In this document: positions 8,543-16,158 of the stretch, one piece after another
How positions within the stretch are numbered: the first letter of the stretch is position 1
How the letters are laid out: each line of letters opens with the position of its first letter
DNA from: an uncultured Clostridia bacterium
Lineage (GTDB): Bacteria > Bacillota > Clostridia > TANB77 > CAG-508
Reading direction: 5' to 3'
Length of the DNA: 47,737 nt
Assembly (NCBI GenBank): GCA_947584805.1
Contig: CANPWU010000007.1
Coordinates: 1-47,737, forward strand
Translations under genes and position numbers: made by a program
The notes under the pieces: model-generated
What the model was told of the DNA's origin: nothing
The model's input: the letters and a program-made list of their open reading frames with translations, nothing else
The model's database searches: none

Positions 8543-8932
8543 ATGTCACTCAAAAGCGAACTCTCTGCTGATCGGAAAAAGAAGATGGCGGATACCCTGA
8601 TGGCCAAGAAAACGGACCTTGCGGAGATGCCGAAAAAGATCTATGAAGCACTGTTAGAGCCCACTTTTCGCGTTCTCCATGATTCCCATCCACTGGCACG
8701 AAAACTGCAAGTAGGAATTACAACGATGGTAAACGGTTTCGAGATCAGCCGTACATTGCCTGAACTTTCCAAAGAAAAAAAAGAATTGCCACAGATGCGG
8801 TATACAGGACCTGCTTCTGAAGAGGAAATTCTCAAAGCTCTTTGCGAAAGAGCAAAGGAGTTTGAACTCGAAGCATTACGTGACGAAGAGAGGGACGATA
8901 GCGCAGACTTCGTGCTCGAACTGGACGACTAA
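8543..8932 (+). CDS. Unrecognised 129-aa soluble protein, compositionally foreign
   Basis: A 129-residue hydrophilic protein, helical in appearance, with an acidic C-terminus (DEERDDSADFVLELDD). I do not recognise a family. It has a perfect AGGAGG, its own promoter and a strong terminator, so it is a self-contained cassette. G+C and codon use are visibly higher than in all neighbours (CTC, CTG, GCG, CCG, CGC and CGT are common). It contains two in-frame CGG codons, at 8573-8575 (codon 11) and 8798-8800 (codon 86), where plain Arg keeps a sensible frame. In the native genes CGG is never read this way, so recent transfer is likely. Translation in this host may fail. Confidence 0.65.
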   Translation: MSLKSELSADRKKKMADTLMAKKTDLAEMPKKIYEALLEPTFRVLHDSHPLARKLQVGITTMVNGFEISRTLPELSKEKKELPQMRYTGPASEEEILKALCERAKEFELEALRDEERDDSADFVLELDD

Positions 8933-8948
8933 AGACATTTGAACTCCG

Positions 8949-9003
8949 AAAATTACCATTTCCCAATTTTGCGTTATGCAAGTTGGGAAGTGGTAATTTT
9001 TTG
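8949..9003 (+). terminator. Strong terminator after the foreign ORF
   Basis: AATTACCATTTCCCAA (8951-8966) pairs with TTGGGAAGTGGTAATT (8983-8998) around a short loop and is followed by a T-run. It contains one or two mismatches. Confidence 0.85.
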
Positions 9004-9032
9004 TCATTCGCAATAAAAATTTCCAAAACACA

Positions 9033-9064
9033 TTGACATTGTGTCAGAATTGATGTATTATAAT
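9033..9064 (+). promoter_or_regulatory. Promoter with palindromic operator over the -35 box
   Basis: TTGACA (9033-9038) and TATAAT (9059-9064) are 20 bases apart, longer than usual. The palindrome TGACA-TTG-TGTCA (9034-9046) overlaps the -35 box. A TetR-family gene is second in the operon, so this is a candidate site for autorepression. The assignment to that regulator is inference. Confidence 0.6.
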
Positions 9065-9096
9065 ACTGATTATACGTAGAGAAAGGAGAAAGAAAA

Positions 9097-9828
9097 ATGA
9101 ATCGTTTTGAGGAAAGCAAAGAAGTTTTTAACAAATTGTTTGGAGAATTGCCGGATGCAGAAAAGGAAATAGATCATGAACTTATGGAAATTTTAAGAAG
9201 ATTTATATTCGGAGATGTATTTCACAGCAGCAAAAAACTAGATATGAAAGAAAGAGAATTAATTACGGTAACGATTTTAGCCGTATTACAAACGTTGCCA
9301 CAATTATCAGCACATATAAATGCAGCATTAAATGTAGGAGCTACACCTATAGAAGTAAGAGAAACTATTTATCAATTAGCACCTTTTATAGGTTTTCCAA
9401 GAACGTTAAATGCAGTTAATACAATGAATGAAGTTTTTAAATCAAGAGAAATTAAGTTACCATTAGAAAATATGGGAACAGTAACAGATGAAACAAGATT
9501 TGAAAAAGGGTTTGATATTCAAAATCCAATATATGGAGATGAAATAAAAGAAAAATATCCTGATGTACCAGAAATACCAAAATACTTAACAGAGTTTGGC
9601 TTTGGAGATTTTTATACAAGAAAAGGATTAGATATAAAAACAAGAGAATTGCTTGTATTAGTGGGCTTAACAACTATGAGAGCAGATACTCAAATAAAAG
9701 CTCATGTTCTTGGAAATATAAAGATAGGAAATTCAAAAGAAAAATTATTAGCTACAATGTTACAATGCTTACCTTATATAGGATTTCCAAATACAATGAA
9801 TACAATTAATATTATAAAAAGCATATAG
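9097..9828 (+). CDS. Carboxymuconolactone decarboxylase (CMD)-like protein, two tandem domains
   Basis: A 243-residue protein with two CMD repeats. The first, around residues 45-110, has RELITVTILAVLQTLPQLSAHINAAL and FIGFPRTLNAVN in pieces. The second, around residues 165-235, has RELLVLVGLTTMRADTQIKAHV and YIGFPNTMNTIN. The CxxC pair of peroxidatic AhpD-type members is absent, so this is the non-thiol CMD type, often found with quinone or aromatic metabolism and with redox stress genes. AGAAAGGAG precedes the start. First gene of a cassette with TetR, flavodoxin, nitroreductase, cupin and ECF S component. Substrate unknown. Confidence 0.85.
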   Translation: MNRFEESKEVFNKLFGELPDAEKEIDHELMEILRRFIFGDVFHSSKKLDMKERELITVTILAVLQTLPQLSAHINAALNVGATPIEVRETIYQLAPFIGFPRTLNAVNTMNEVFKSREIKLPLENMGTVTDETRFEKGFDIQNPIYGDEIKEKYPDVPEIPKYLTEFGFGDFYTRKGLDIKTRELLVLVGLTTMRADTQIKAHVLGNIKIGNSKEKLLATMLQCLPYIGFPNTMNTINIIKSI

Positions 9829-9839
9829 AGGTGAGAAAA

Positions 9840-10448
9840 ATGGACGTAAAATCAGCAGATGAAAGAAAAGATGAAATTATAAATGCTTGTGAAGAGTTAT
9901 ATAGGATAAAAAATTTTAAAGAAATAACGCTAAAAGATATAAGCGAAAAAACTACATTCTCCAGACCTTCTATATATAACTATTTTCAGACAAAAGAAGA
10001 AATATTTTTAGCTCTTTTAAAAAGAGAATATGAGAGATGGCTAAAAGATTTAGAGAATATATATGTAAAAAATGAAAAATTAGAAAAAGCAGAATTTGCA
10101 AAACAAATTGCAATAACGATTGAAAAAAGAGAACAACTATTAAAGTTGCTTTCAATGAACTTATATGATATGGAAGAGAATAGTCGAATGGAGCAATTAG
10201 TGGATTTTAAGAAAAGTTACGGAGAATCATTAAGAACAATCAAAAAGTGCTTGGATAAATTTTTTAAAGATATGAAAGAGGAAGAAAAAGAAAAATTTAT
10301 TTTTTCATTTTTCCCATTAATGTATGGGATCTATCCATATACTCGTGCTACGGATAAACAAAAAGAAGCTATGGAAAAGGCAGAAGTTCCATTCAAGTTC
10401 TTTTCAATATATGAAATGGCTTATGAAAGTATAATTAAATTGTTATAG
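9840..10448 (+). CDS. TetR/AcrR-family transcriptional regulator
   Basis: A 202-residue regulator. The N-terminal DNA-binding domain (about residues 5-55) has the helix-turn-helix ITLKDISEKTTFSRPSIYNYF followed by QTKEEIFLALL. The C-terminal helical domain should bind an inducer. It starts 11 bases after the CMD-like gene. GAGGTG precedes ATG 9840 at good spacing, so I prefer this to a GTG at 9831. It probably represses the cassette through the palindrome at 9034-9046. Confidence 0.87.
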   Translation: MDVKSADERKDEIINACEELYRIKNFKEITLKDISEKTTFSRPSIYNYFQTKEEIFLALLKREYERWLKDLENIYVKNEKLEKAEFAKQIAITIEKREQLLKLLSMNLYDMEENSRMEQLVDFKKSYGESLRTIKKCLDKFFKDMKEEEKEKFIFSFFPLMYGIYPYTRATDKQKEAMEKAEVPFKFFSIYEMAYESIIKLL

Positions 10449-10520
10449 ATTTAAAGTAAAGGAGGGAAAGTTTTTAACAAAAGCACATAAATAAAAAATA
10501 TTTAAGAAAGAGGGAATAAT

Positions 10521-11168
10521 ATGAATAAAAAAATAATATCTTTAATTATTGCAATTATTGTAATTGCAGTAGGTGTTAGTATTTGGCTAATTAGTTCTAA
10601 TAAAGATAACAATAATCTAAATTCAAATGCAAATATAAATGAGAATAATGATATAGCAAATGCAGAAGAAAATACAGCAGATACAGAAATTTCTAGCCGT
10701 AAAAAAATAGCAATTATTTATTTTTCTGCAACAGGAACAACAAGAAAAGTTGCAGAATATATAAAAGAGCTAACCGCTGGAGATTTAATTGAAATAGTTC
10801 CAAAGGAAAAATATACGGATAGCGATTTAAACTATAGTAATAGCGATAGTAGAGCTACAAGAGAGCAAAACAATTCTTCTGCGAGACCAGAAATTGCAAA
10901 TAATATTGATGCAGACTCTTATGATGTAATATTTTTGGGCTATCCAATTTGGTGGGGAAATGCACCAAGAATAATTTTAACATTTTTAGATAATCACGAT
11001 TTAAACGGAAAAACACTTATTCCATTCTGTACATCAGGAAGCTCTGGAATAAGCACAAGTGAAAATTACTTTAAAAATAATTATAAAAATATTAATTGGC
11101 TAGATGGAAAAAGACTTGAAGTGTCACAAAGTGAAGTAACAGCTTGGGTTAATAGCTTAAATTATTAA
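10521..11168 (+). CDS. Membrane-anchored flavodoxin
   Basis: A 215-residue protein with an N-terminal membrane anchor (residues 4-25), a low-complexity Asn-rich linker (about 30-60) and a flavodoxin domain. The phosphate-binding loop is YFSATGTTRKVAEYI. GYPIWWGNAPRIILTFL and CTSGSSGIS mark the isoalloxazine-binding loops. The anchored form suggests extracytoplasmic electron transfer near the membrane, perhaps to quinones. The RBS GAGGG precedes the start. It belongs to the redox cassette driven from 9064. A second SD-like AAGGAGGG at about 10460 upstream has no start codon behind it. Confidence 0.85.
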   Translation: MNKKIISLIIAIIVIAVGVSIWLISSNKDNNNLNSNANINENNDIANAEENTADTEISSRKKIAIIYFSATGTTRKVAEYIKELTAGDLIEIVPKEKYTDSDLNYSNSDSRATREQNNSSARPEIANNIDADSYDVIFLGYPIWWGNAPRIILTFLDNHDLNGKTLIPFCTSGSSGISTSENYFKNNYKNINWLDGKRLEVSQSEVTAWVNSLNY

Positions 11169-11196
11169 ATATTAATAAAACAAAGGAGGATTAAGA

Positions 11197-11703
11197 ATGG
11201 AATTTGAGAAAGTTATTAGAGAAAGATTTTCAACTAGAAAATTTAAAAATGATAAGATTAATGATGAATTAATAAATAAAATATTAGAGGCAGGAAACCT
11301 AGCACCTACAGCCAAAAATAATCAACCACAAAAAATATATGTAGTTAAATCAAAAGAAGGATTAGAAAAAATAGATAAAGCAAGTCCATGTAGATATAAT
11401 GCACCAGTTTGTATAATTGTAGCAAGTGATAAAAATATTGCATGGTCAAAAGGTAATTATTCAACCTATGAAATGGATGCTTGCATAGTAGCTACTCATA
11501 TGATGCTAGAAGCTACAAATTTGGGCGTAGATAATATATGGATAGAAATGTTTGATAAAAATATTCTAAAACAAGAATTTAATTTAGGTACAAATATTGA
11601 ACCAATATGTCTTATTCCATTAGGATATAGGACTGATGATTGTAAACCTTCACCTATGCACAATAATAGGAAAGATTTATCAGAAATTGTTGAATATAGA
11701 TAA
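11197..11703 (+). CDS. Nitroreductase-family oxidoreductase
   Basis: A 168-residue NAD(P)H:FMN nitroreductase-like protein. The N-terminus has RERFSTRKFKNDKI, the usual FMN-phosphate-binding segment. NLAPTAKNNQPQKIYVV follows, and the C-terminal part has IEPICLIPLGYRTDD. Members reduce nitro compounds, quinones or flavins as homodimers in the cytoplasm. AAAGGAGG precedes the start, 28 bases after the flavodoxin gene, which may supply or receive electrons. Confidence 0.9.
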   Translation: MEFEKVIRERFSTRKFKNDKINDELINKILEAGNLAPTAKNNQPQKIYVVKSKEGLEKIDKASPCRYNAPVCIIVASDKNIAWSKGNYSTYEMDACIVATHMMLEATNLGVDNIWIEMFDKNILKQEFNLGTNIEPICLIPLGYRTDDCKPSPMHNNRKDLSEIVEYR

Positions 11704-11730
11704 AAATAATGAGAAAGGAGTTGATGTATA

Positions 11731-12141
11731 ATGGAAAAACATGGAGGCGCATTTGGAATGGGAGAGCCAAATGTAAATTTTGCAAAATATTTTATAGGAA
11801 ATTCATATTTAAAGCAACTTGCAAAAACGGAAAGTGGAATAGGATTTGCAAATGTGACTTTTGAGCCTAGGTGTAGAAATAATTGGCATATTCATAAGGC
11901 AACTAAAGGCGGTGGCCAAGTTTTAATCTGTGTTGAAGGAGAAGGTTGGTATCAGGAAGAAGGAAAATCAGCTCAAAGTTTAAAAACAGGCGATATTGTT
12001 GTAATTCCTGCAAATGTAAAACATTGGCATGGAGCAAAAAAAGATTCGTGGTTTAGTCATATAGCAGTAGAAGTACCTGGAGAAAATACTTCTAATGAAT
12101 GGCTTGATCCTGTTACAGATGAAGAGTATGACAAATTATAA
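11731..12141 (+). CDS. Cupin-domain protein
   Basis: A 136-residue single-domain cupin. The metal-binding motifs are NNWHIHKATKGGGQVLICVEGEG (residues 50-72; two His and a downstream Glu region) and PANVKHWHGAKKDSWFSHIAVE (near residues 91-112). It resembles small cupins encoded beside CMD-like proteins and nitroreductases in anaerobes. The probable role is redox or aromatic-compound handling with a bound metal ion. The exact reaction is unknown. AAAGGAG precedes the start. Confidence 0.87.
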   Translation: MEKHGGAFGMGEPNVNFAKYFIGNSYLKQLAKTESGIGFANVTFEPRCRNNWHIHKATKGGGQVLICVEGEGWYQEEGKSAQSLKTGDIVVIPANVKHWHGAKKDSWFSHIAVEVPGENTSNEWLDPVTDEEYDKL

Positions 12142-12166
12142 TTAAATTTAAATGGAGGGTATTAAA

Positions 12167-12733
12167 ATGATAGAAAAAGTAGAAAGTATAAAAAAACAAA
12201 ATCGTTTAGTAGAGGCTTTAACAAGCACAAAAGGAAAATATATTGTAGGAACCTTGCTTTTAAGTGGAATAGGTATAGCTTTACCTAGAATATTCCATAT
12301 TCTTGCAGGAGCAGATGCAGGGGCTACATTTTTACCAATGCACATTGCGGTTTTAATTGCAGCATTAATTTTTGGTGGAATTAGTAGCAGTATAGTTGCA
12401 GGAAGTTCAGTTATATTTAGTTATTTATTAACTGGAATGCCAGCTTTAGCAAGACTTCCATATATGTTAATAGAACTTGTGATTTATGCGGTTTTATTAA
12501 GTGTTTTAAATAAAAAATTTAATTCTTATGTATCTCTAATTGCAACAATTATTTTAGGTAGAGTTCTATATGCAGGAGTATTATTTGCAGCAATTAATGT
12601 TTTAGGATTACCTACTTATGGAATATCAGTAATAGATAGTATTGTTACAGGATTACCTGGAATTTTGATTCAATTAATATGTGTACCATTTATAGCAAAA
12701 ACAATAAAGCAAGGAATTCATTTGGATAAATAA
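12167..12733 (+). CDS. ECF transporter S component-like membrane protein
   Basis: A 188-residue hydrophobic protein with about five or six membrane spans. The pattern FLPMHIAVLIAALIFGG followed by LTGMPALARLPYMLIELVIYA is typical of substrate-binding (S) subunits of energy-coupling-factor vitamin transporters. The energising subunits are not in this window, as expected for the group II system with shared EcfAAT. The start at 12167 follows GGAGGG at 12154-12159. An ATG at 12152 overlaps that RBS. Last gene of the redox cassette, and the substrate cannot be assigned. An AT-rich hairpin region (12820-12870) follows. Confidence 0.82.
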   Translation: MIEKVESIKKQNRLVEALTSTKGKYIVGTLLLSGIGIALPRIFHILAGADAGATFLPMHIAVLIAALIFGGISSSIVAGSSVIFSYLLTGMPALARLPYMLIELVIYAVLLSVLNKKFNSYVSLIATIILGRVLYAGVLFAAINVLGLPTYGISVIDSIVTGLPGILIQLICVPFIAKTIKQGIHLDK

Positions 12734-12897
12734 ATTAGAAAAAGTAAAAAAATAATAAATAGTATTTCTCTTGTATTATCTAAAAAAATTAAATAAATTC
12801 TCTATTTGTGTCTAGTTAAAAAAATAGCAATTCGCTATTTGTGGGGTGTTAATTTTTTTCTTTTTTGCTATTCTTAAAATGAAAGGAGTAAAAAATT

Positions 12898-14049
12898 ATG
12901 GATACTGTTAAAATTGGAAAATTTATCGCAGAAAAAAGGAAAGAAAAGAAATTAACACAAGAGAGCTTGGCAGAAAAGCTAGGAGTAACCTCAAAAACAA
13001 TTTCAAGATGGGAAAATGGAAATTATATGCCAGATATTTCTTTACTAAAACCATTAAGCGAGGAATTAGGTGTAACATTAAATGATTTAATTAGTGGAGA
13101 AAAAGTAGATCAAGAGCATTATCAAGAAAAATTAGAAGAAAATATTATTAGCACAATAGATTATACAAACAAAAAAGTTTATGAAAAAAATAAAATAATT
13201 GCAGAAATTCTAATGCTTTTTGGCCTTGGACTTATTTTTACTGCATTTACCATATTCCCATCAGAAAGTAGTTGGGGAGCAATTTATTCCATATTCGGAC
13301 TAATTGTATCTTTAATAGGGTTCTCAAAACTTAATAAGAAAAAATCATATATAAAAAGATTATTTTTAAATTTGGTATATTTTATTTTAGGTTTAGTATT
13401 ATTAGTAGGAATGGACTATGCAAATGTAAGAATAAATAATGTGGCACCAAGGTTTTCATACTTAATAGAAACAAATGAAAATATGATTATTTATGAATCA
13501 CCGCTTTGTAATGTTTATAGAATAAATAGAAATACAAAGAATGAGTATTATATAGTTGATACGAAGAAATCTTATACAGAAGAAACTGTACCTGTATCTC
13601 CATTTGACAGAGATGAGGCAGGGATTGATAATATTATAAAATTCAAAAATCAATATATAGGAAATAATAGTAATGATAGCCATTTAATAGATAGTTTACC
13701 TCTTTCAGAGTATGGATATGTGTTTGAAATAGATTCAGAAAATTTAGGATTAACTATTGACTATCATATTACAGATTGGTATATAAATGAAAATCAATAT
13801 TTAGAAAAATGTTTATTATATAATTCTGTTGCCATATTTTCTTTAATTGATAATGTTCAAGAAATTACATTTAATTTTAGTAGTAATTCATATACAGTAA
13901 ATAGAAATCAAATTGAAACTTTATATCCTAATTATAGTGATATAGTAAATGATGAAATAAATAAGGATAATTTTAATAGATATTTGGAAAATAAGATGAA
14001 TGATAATGAATTTATAACAAGTATTTTTAATAAGATATTTGTTAATTAA
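12898..14049 (+). CDS. XRE-family regulator with membrane spans and DUF4825-like C-terminal domain
   Basis: A 383-residue regulator. Residues 6-63 are an XRE helix-turn-helix (KRKEKKLTQESLAEKLGVTS, then TISRWENGNYMPDISLLKPL). Three membrane segments follow between about residues 100 and 172. The C-terminal ~200 residues carry FKNQYIGNNSNDSHLIDSLPL and a closing NSVAIFSLIDNVQEITFNF, matching the DUF4825 type found in sensors of the BlaR1/one-component kind. Presumably it senses an envelope signal and acts directly on DNA. AAAGGAG precedes the start. Same overall plan as the gene at 7703. Confidence 0.84.
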   Translation: MDTVKIGKFIAEKRKEKKLTQESLAEKLGVTSKTISRWENGNYMPDISLLKPLSEELGVTLNDLISGEKVDQEHYQEKLEENIISTIDYTNKKVYEKNKIIAEILMLFGLGLIFTAFTIFPSESSWGAIYSIFGLIVSLIGFSKLNKKKSYIKRLFLNLVYFILGLVLLVGMDYANVRINNVAPRFSYLIETNENMIIYESPLCNVYRINRNTKNEYYIVDTKKSYTEETVPVSPFDRDEAGIDNIIKFKNQYIGNNSNDSHLIDSLPLSEYGYVFEIDSENLGLTIDYHITDWYINENQYLEKCLLYNSVAIFSLIDNVQEITFNFSSNSYTVNRNQIETLYPNYSDIVNDEINKDNFNRYLENKMNDNEFITSIFNKIFVN

Positions 14050-14062
14050 AGTGCATAACATG

Positions 14063-14095
14063 GCAGATAATTAGTTGCTAATTATCTGCTTTTAT
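14063..14095 (+). terminator. Terminator after the DUF4825-type regulator
   Basis: GCAGATAATTA (14063-14073) pairs with TAATTATCTGC (14079-14089), then TTTTATT. Nearly the same design as the terminator at 3336. Confidence 0.8.
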
Positions 14096-14103
14096 TATAT
14101 AAT
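14075..14103 (+). promoter_or_regulatory. Promoter nested in the preceding terminator
   Basis: TTGCTA (14075-14080) in the hairpin loop, 17 bases, TATAAT (14098-14103). Drives the MmcQ/YjbR-EVE gene. Confidence 0.65.
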
Positions 14104-14137
14104 AGCAATAATTAGTAATCTATAAGGGAGAATTAAA

Positions 14138-15187
14138 ATGACTATTGAAGAAGAATTATTTAGAAAAACAAAGATTAATTTTGATAAAATAGTAGAATAT
14201 GGGTTTAAAAAAGAGAAGTCTTTGTATAAATATTCAAGAAATATTATGAATAATACTTTTAGAGTAGATATTGTAATAGATAATGCAGGAATAGTTAATG
14301 GAAAAGTTTATGATTTATCTTTTGGAGATGAATATACTAATTTCCGTATAGAAGATAGTAGTGGCTCTTTTGTAGGACAAGTTAGGGATGAATTTAAAAA
14401 TTTATTAAAAAATATTAGAAGTAAATGTTTTACTAGAGAAAATTTTATATATGAGCAGTCAAATAGAATAGCGAAAGCAATAGAGGAAAAGTATGGAGAT
14501 GAACCAGAATTTGAATGGGAGAAGTTTCCGGGATATGCTACATTTAGAAATAAAGATAGTAAAAAATGGTATGGGATAATAATGAATATTGATAAAAGTA
14601 AATTGTGTAAAATCTCTACTGGTGAAATTGAAATAATTGATATAAAACTAGATCCAGAAGAGATAGAAAATTTATTAAAGAAAGAAGGATTTTATCCTGC
14701 ATATCACATGAATAAGAAAAGTTGGATTACAGTTATACTAAATGATACTATATCAGATGAAAATATAATGAAGCTCATTGAAAAAAGTTATTCATATACG
14801 GTAGTAAATAAAAATAGTGCCAAAAATGAGTGGATAGTACCTGCAAATCCAAAGTATTTTGATATAGAAAAAGCATTAAAAGAAAATAGCACAATAATGT
14901 GGAAACAAAGCACAGATATAAAGGTAAATGATATTGTTTATATTTATGTTGCAAAGCCTTATTCATCAATTATGTATAAATTTAAAGTGATAGAAGTTAA
15001 TATTCCTTATGAATACAAGGATAAAAATATAAAGATGCAAAAAGTTATGAAGATAGATTTAATAACAAGATATAAAAAAGGGAAATTGTCTTTCGATAAA
15101 TTAAAGGAATTTGGAATAAATGCAATTAGAGGGCAAAGATATATGCCAATCAATTTAAGCAAATATATAAATGAATTTGAAAAATAG
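14138..15187 (+). CDS. MmcQ/YjbR-family protein fused to an EVE-like (PUA) domain
   Basis: A 349-residue cytoplasmic protein in three parts. Residues 1-105 are a region commonly preceding MmcQ/YjbR. Residues 108-230 match MmcQ/YjbR (FEWEKFPGYATFRNKDSKKWYGIIMNI in pieces, and GFYPAYHMNKKSWITVIL), a CyaY-like fold proposed to bind DNA. Residues from about 235 resemble an EVE/PUA-like domain (NEWIVPANPKYFDIEKAL, then VNDIVYIYVAKPYSSIMYKF). EVE domains are known readers of modified bases in DNA or RNA and occur in restriction or defence proteins. A nucleic-acid role is inferred. Single gene with its own nested promoter. Confidence 0.78.
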   Translation: MTIEEELFRKTKINFDKIVEYGFKKEKSLYKYSRNIMNNTFRVDIVIDNAGIVNGKVYDLSFGDEYTNFRIEDSSGSFVGQVRDEFKNLLKNIRSKCFTRENFIYEQSNRIAKAIEEKYGDEPEFEWEKFPGYATFRNKDSKKWYGIIMNIDKSKLCKISTGEIEIIDIKLDPEEIENLLKKEGFYPAYHMNKKSWITVILNDTISDENIMKLIEKSYSYTVVNKNSAKNEWIVPANPKYFDIEKALKENSTIMWKQSTDIKVNDIVYIYVAKPYSSIMYKFKVIEVNIPYEYKDKNIKMQKVMKIDLITRYKKGKLSFDKLKEFGINAIRGQRYMPINLSKYINEFEK

Positions 15188-15265
15188 ATTAGCAAAGATA
15201 AATAGTTGAAGTTATATATTTTTTATGATATTATAGTAAAAAAGTAAGAAAGGAAAGGGGTTAGA

Positions 15266-16156
15266 ATGAGCTTAGTATTAAAAGATGTATCAAAAACATT
15301 TGCGGGTAAATTGGTAGTAGATAATATTTCTCTTACTATTGATAAACCTAGTGTATTTGGCTTACTTGGAACAAACGGAGCAGGAAAAACTACAACAATA
15401 AGAATGCTACTTGGAATTATTAAGAAAGATAAAGGAGAAATCACTTGGAAAGGTAAAGCGGTAGATAGAAAAAATATTAATTTCGGATATTTACCAGAAG
15501 AAAGAGGAGTATATCCTAAAACAAAAATAATTGAACAATTAATGTATTTTGCAGAATTAAAGGGCATGAAGAAAGAAGATGCTTTAAATTCAATTAACAA
15601 ATGGGCAAAAGAGCTAAAAGTAGAAGAATATTTGCAAATGCCAGCTGAAAAATTATCAAAAGGAAATCAACAAAAAATACAATTTATGACCGCCATAATA
15701 CATAATCCAGAATTAGTAGTGTTAGATGAACCTTTTAGTGGATTAGATCCAGTTAATACAGAAATTTTGAAGAATATTATAATAGACTTGGTAAAAAACG
15801 GAAAATATGTCATAATGTCAGCTCACCAAATGCATACAATAGAGGAATTTTGCACAAATATTTTAATACTAGATAAAGGTAAAACAGTTTTAAAAGGAAA
15901 CTTAAAAGAGATAAAAGAGAAATATCCAGCAAACAGAGTTCAAATAAATGCAGAAAACTCAATTGATAGTTATATTAAAGAATTCGGATTAGAAATAGAA
16001 AACGAGAAAAACAATGAATATACAATAAAAATTTCTGATGAAGAAAAAGCTCATCAATTACTAAATAAATTGGTTTCAAACGGAGTAAAGATTAATAGAT
16101 TTGAAATAATGAAACCTACTTTAAATGATATATTTATAGAAAAGGTTGGTGAGTAG
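15266..16156 (+). CDS. ABC transporter ATPase, NatA-like
   Basis: A 296-residue ATPase of the ABC-2 exporter class. Walker A is GTNGAGKTT (residues 35-43), the signature is LSKGNQQKI, Walker B LVVLDEPFSGLDP, and the switch His is in MSAHQMH. A C-terminal DUF4162-like extension lies beyond residue 220. It energises the permease at 16159, which starts two bases after its stop, and may export Na+ or a toxic compound. AAAGGAAAGGGG precedes the start. No in-frame CGG occurs in it. Confidence 0.92.
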   Translation: MSLVLKDVSKTFAGKLVVDNISLTIDKPSVFGLLGTNGAGKTTTIRMLLGIIKKDKGEITWKGKAVDRKNINFGYLPEERGVYPKTKIIEQLMYFAELKGMKKEDALNSINKWAKELKVEEYLQMPAEKLSKGNQQKIQFMTAIIHNPELVVLDEPFSGLDPVNTEILKNIIIDLVKNGKYVIMSAHQMHTIEEFCTNILILDKGKTVLKGNLKEIKEKYPANRVQINAENSIDSYIKEFGLEIENEKNNEYTIKISDEEKAHQLLNKLVSNGVKINRFEIMKPTLNDIFIEKVGE

Positions 16157-16158
16157 AA

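Noticed and set aside
10455-10500. Small ORF after the SD-like AAGGAGGG at about 10460
   Set aside because: No ATG, GTG or TTG follows at a usable distance before a stop codon.
15223-15600. Long antisense frame opposite the NatA-like ATPase, and similar frames at 21397-21765, 36963-37487, 37747-38400 and 43306-43854
   Set aside because: They lie opposite well-supported genes, have no RBS and no family features, and arise from AT-rich codon bias.
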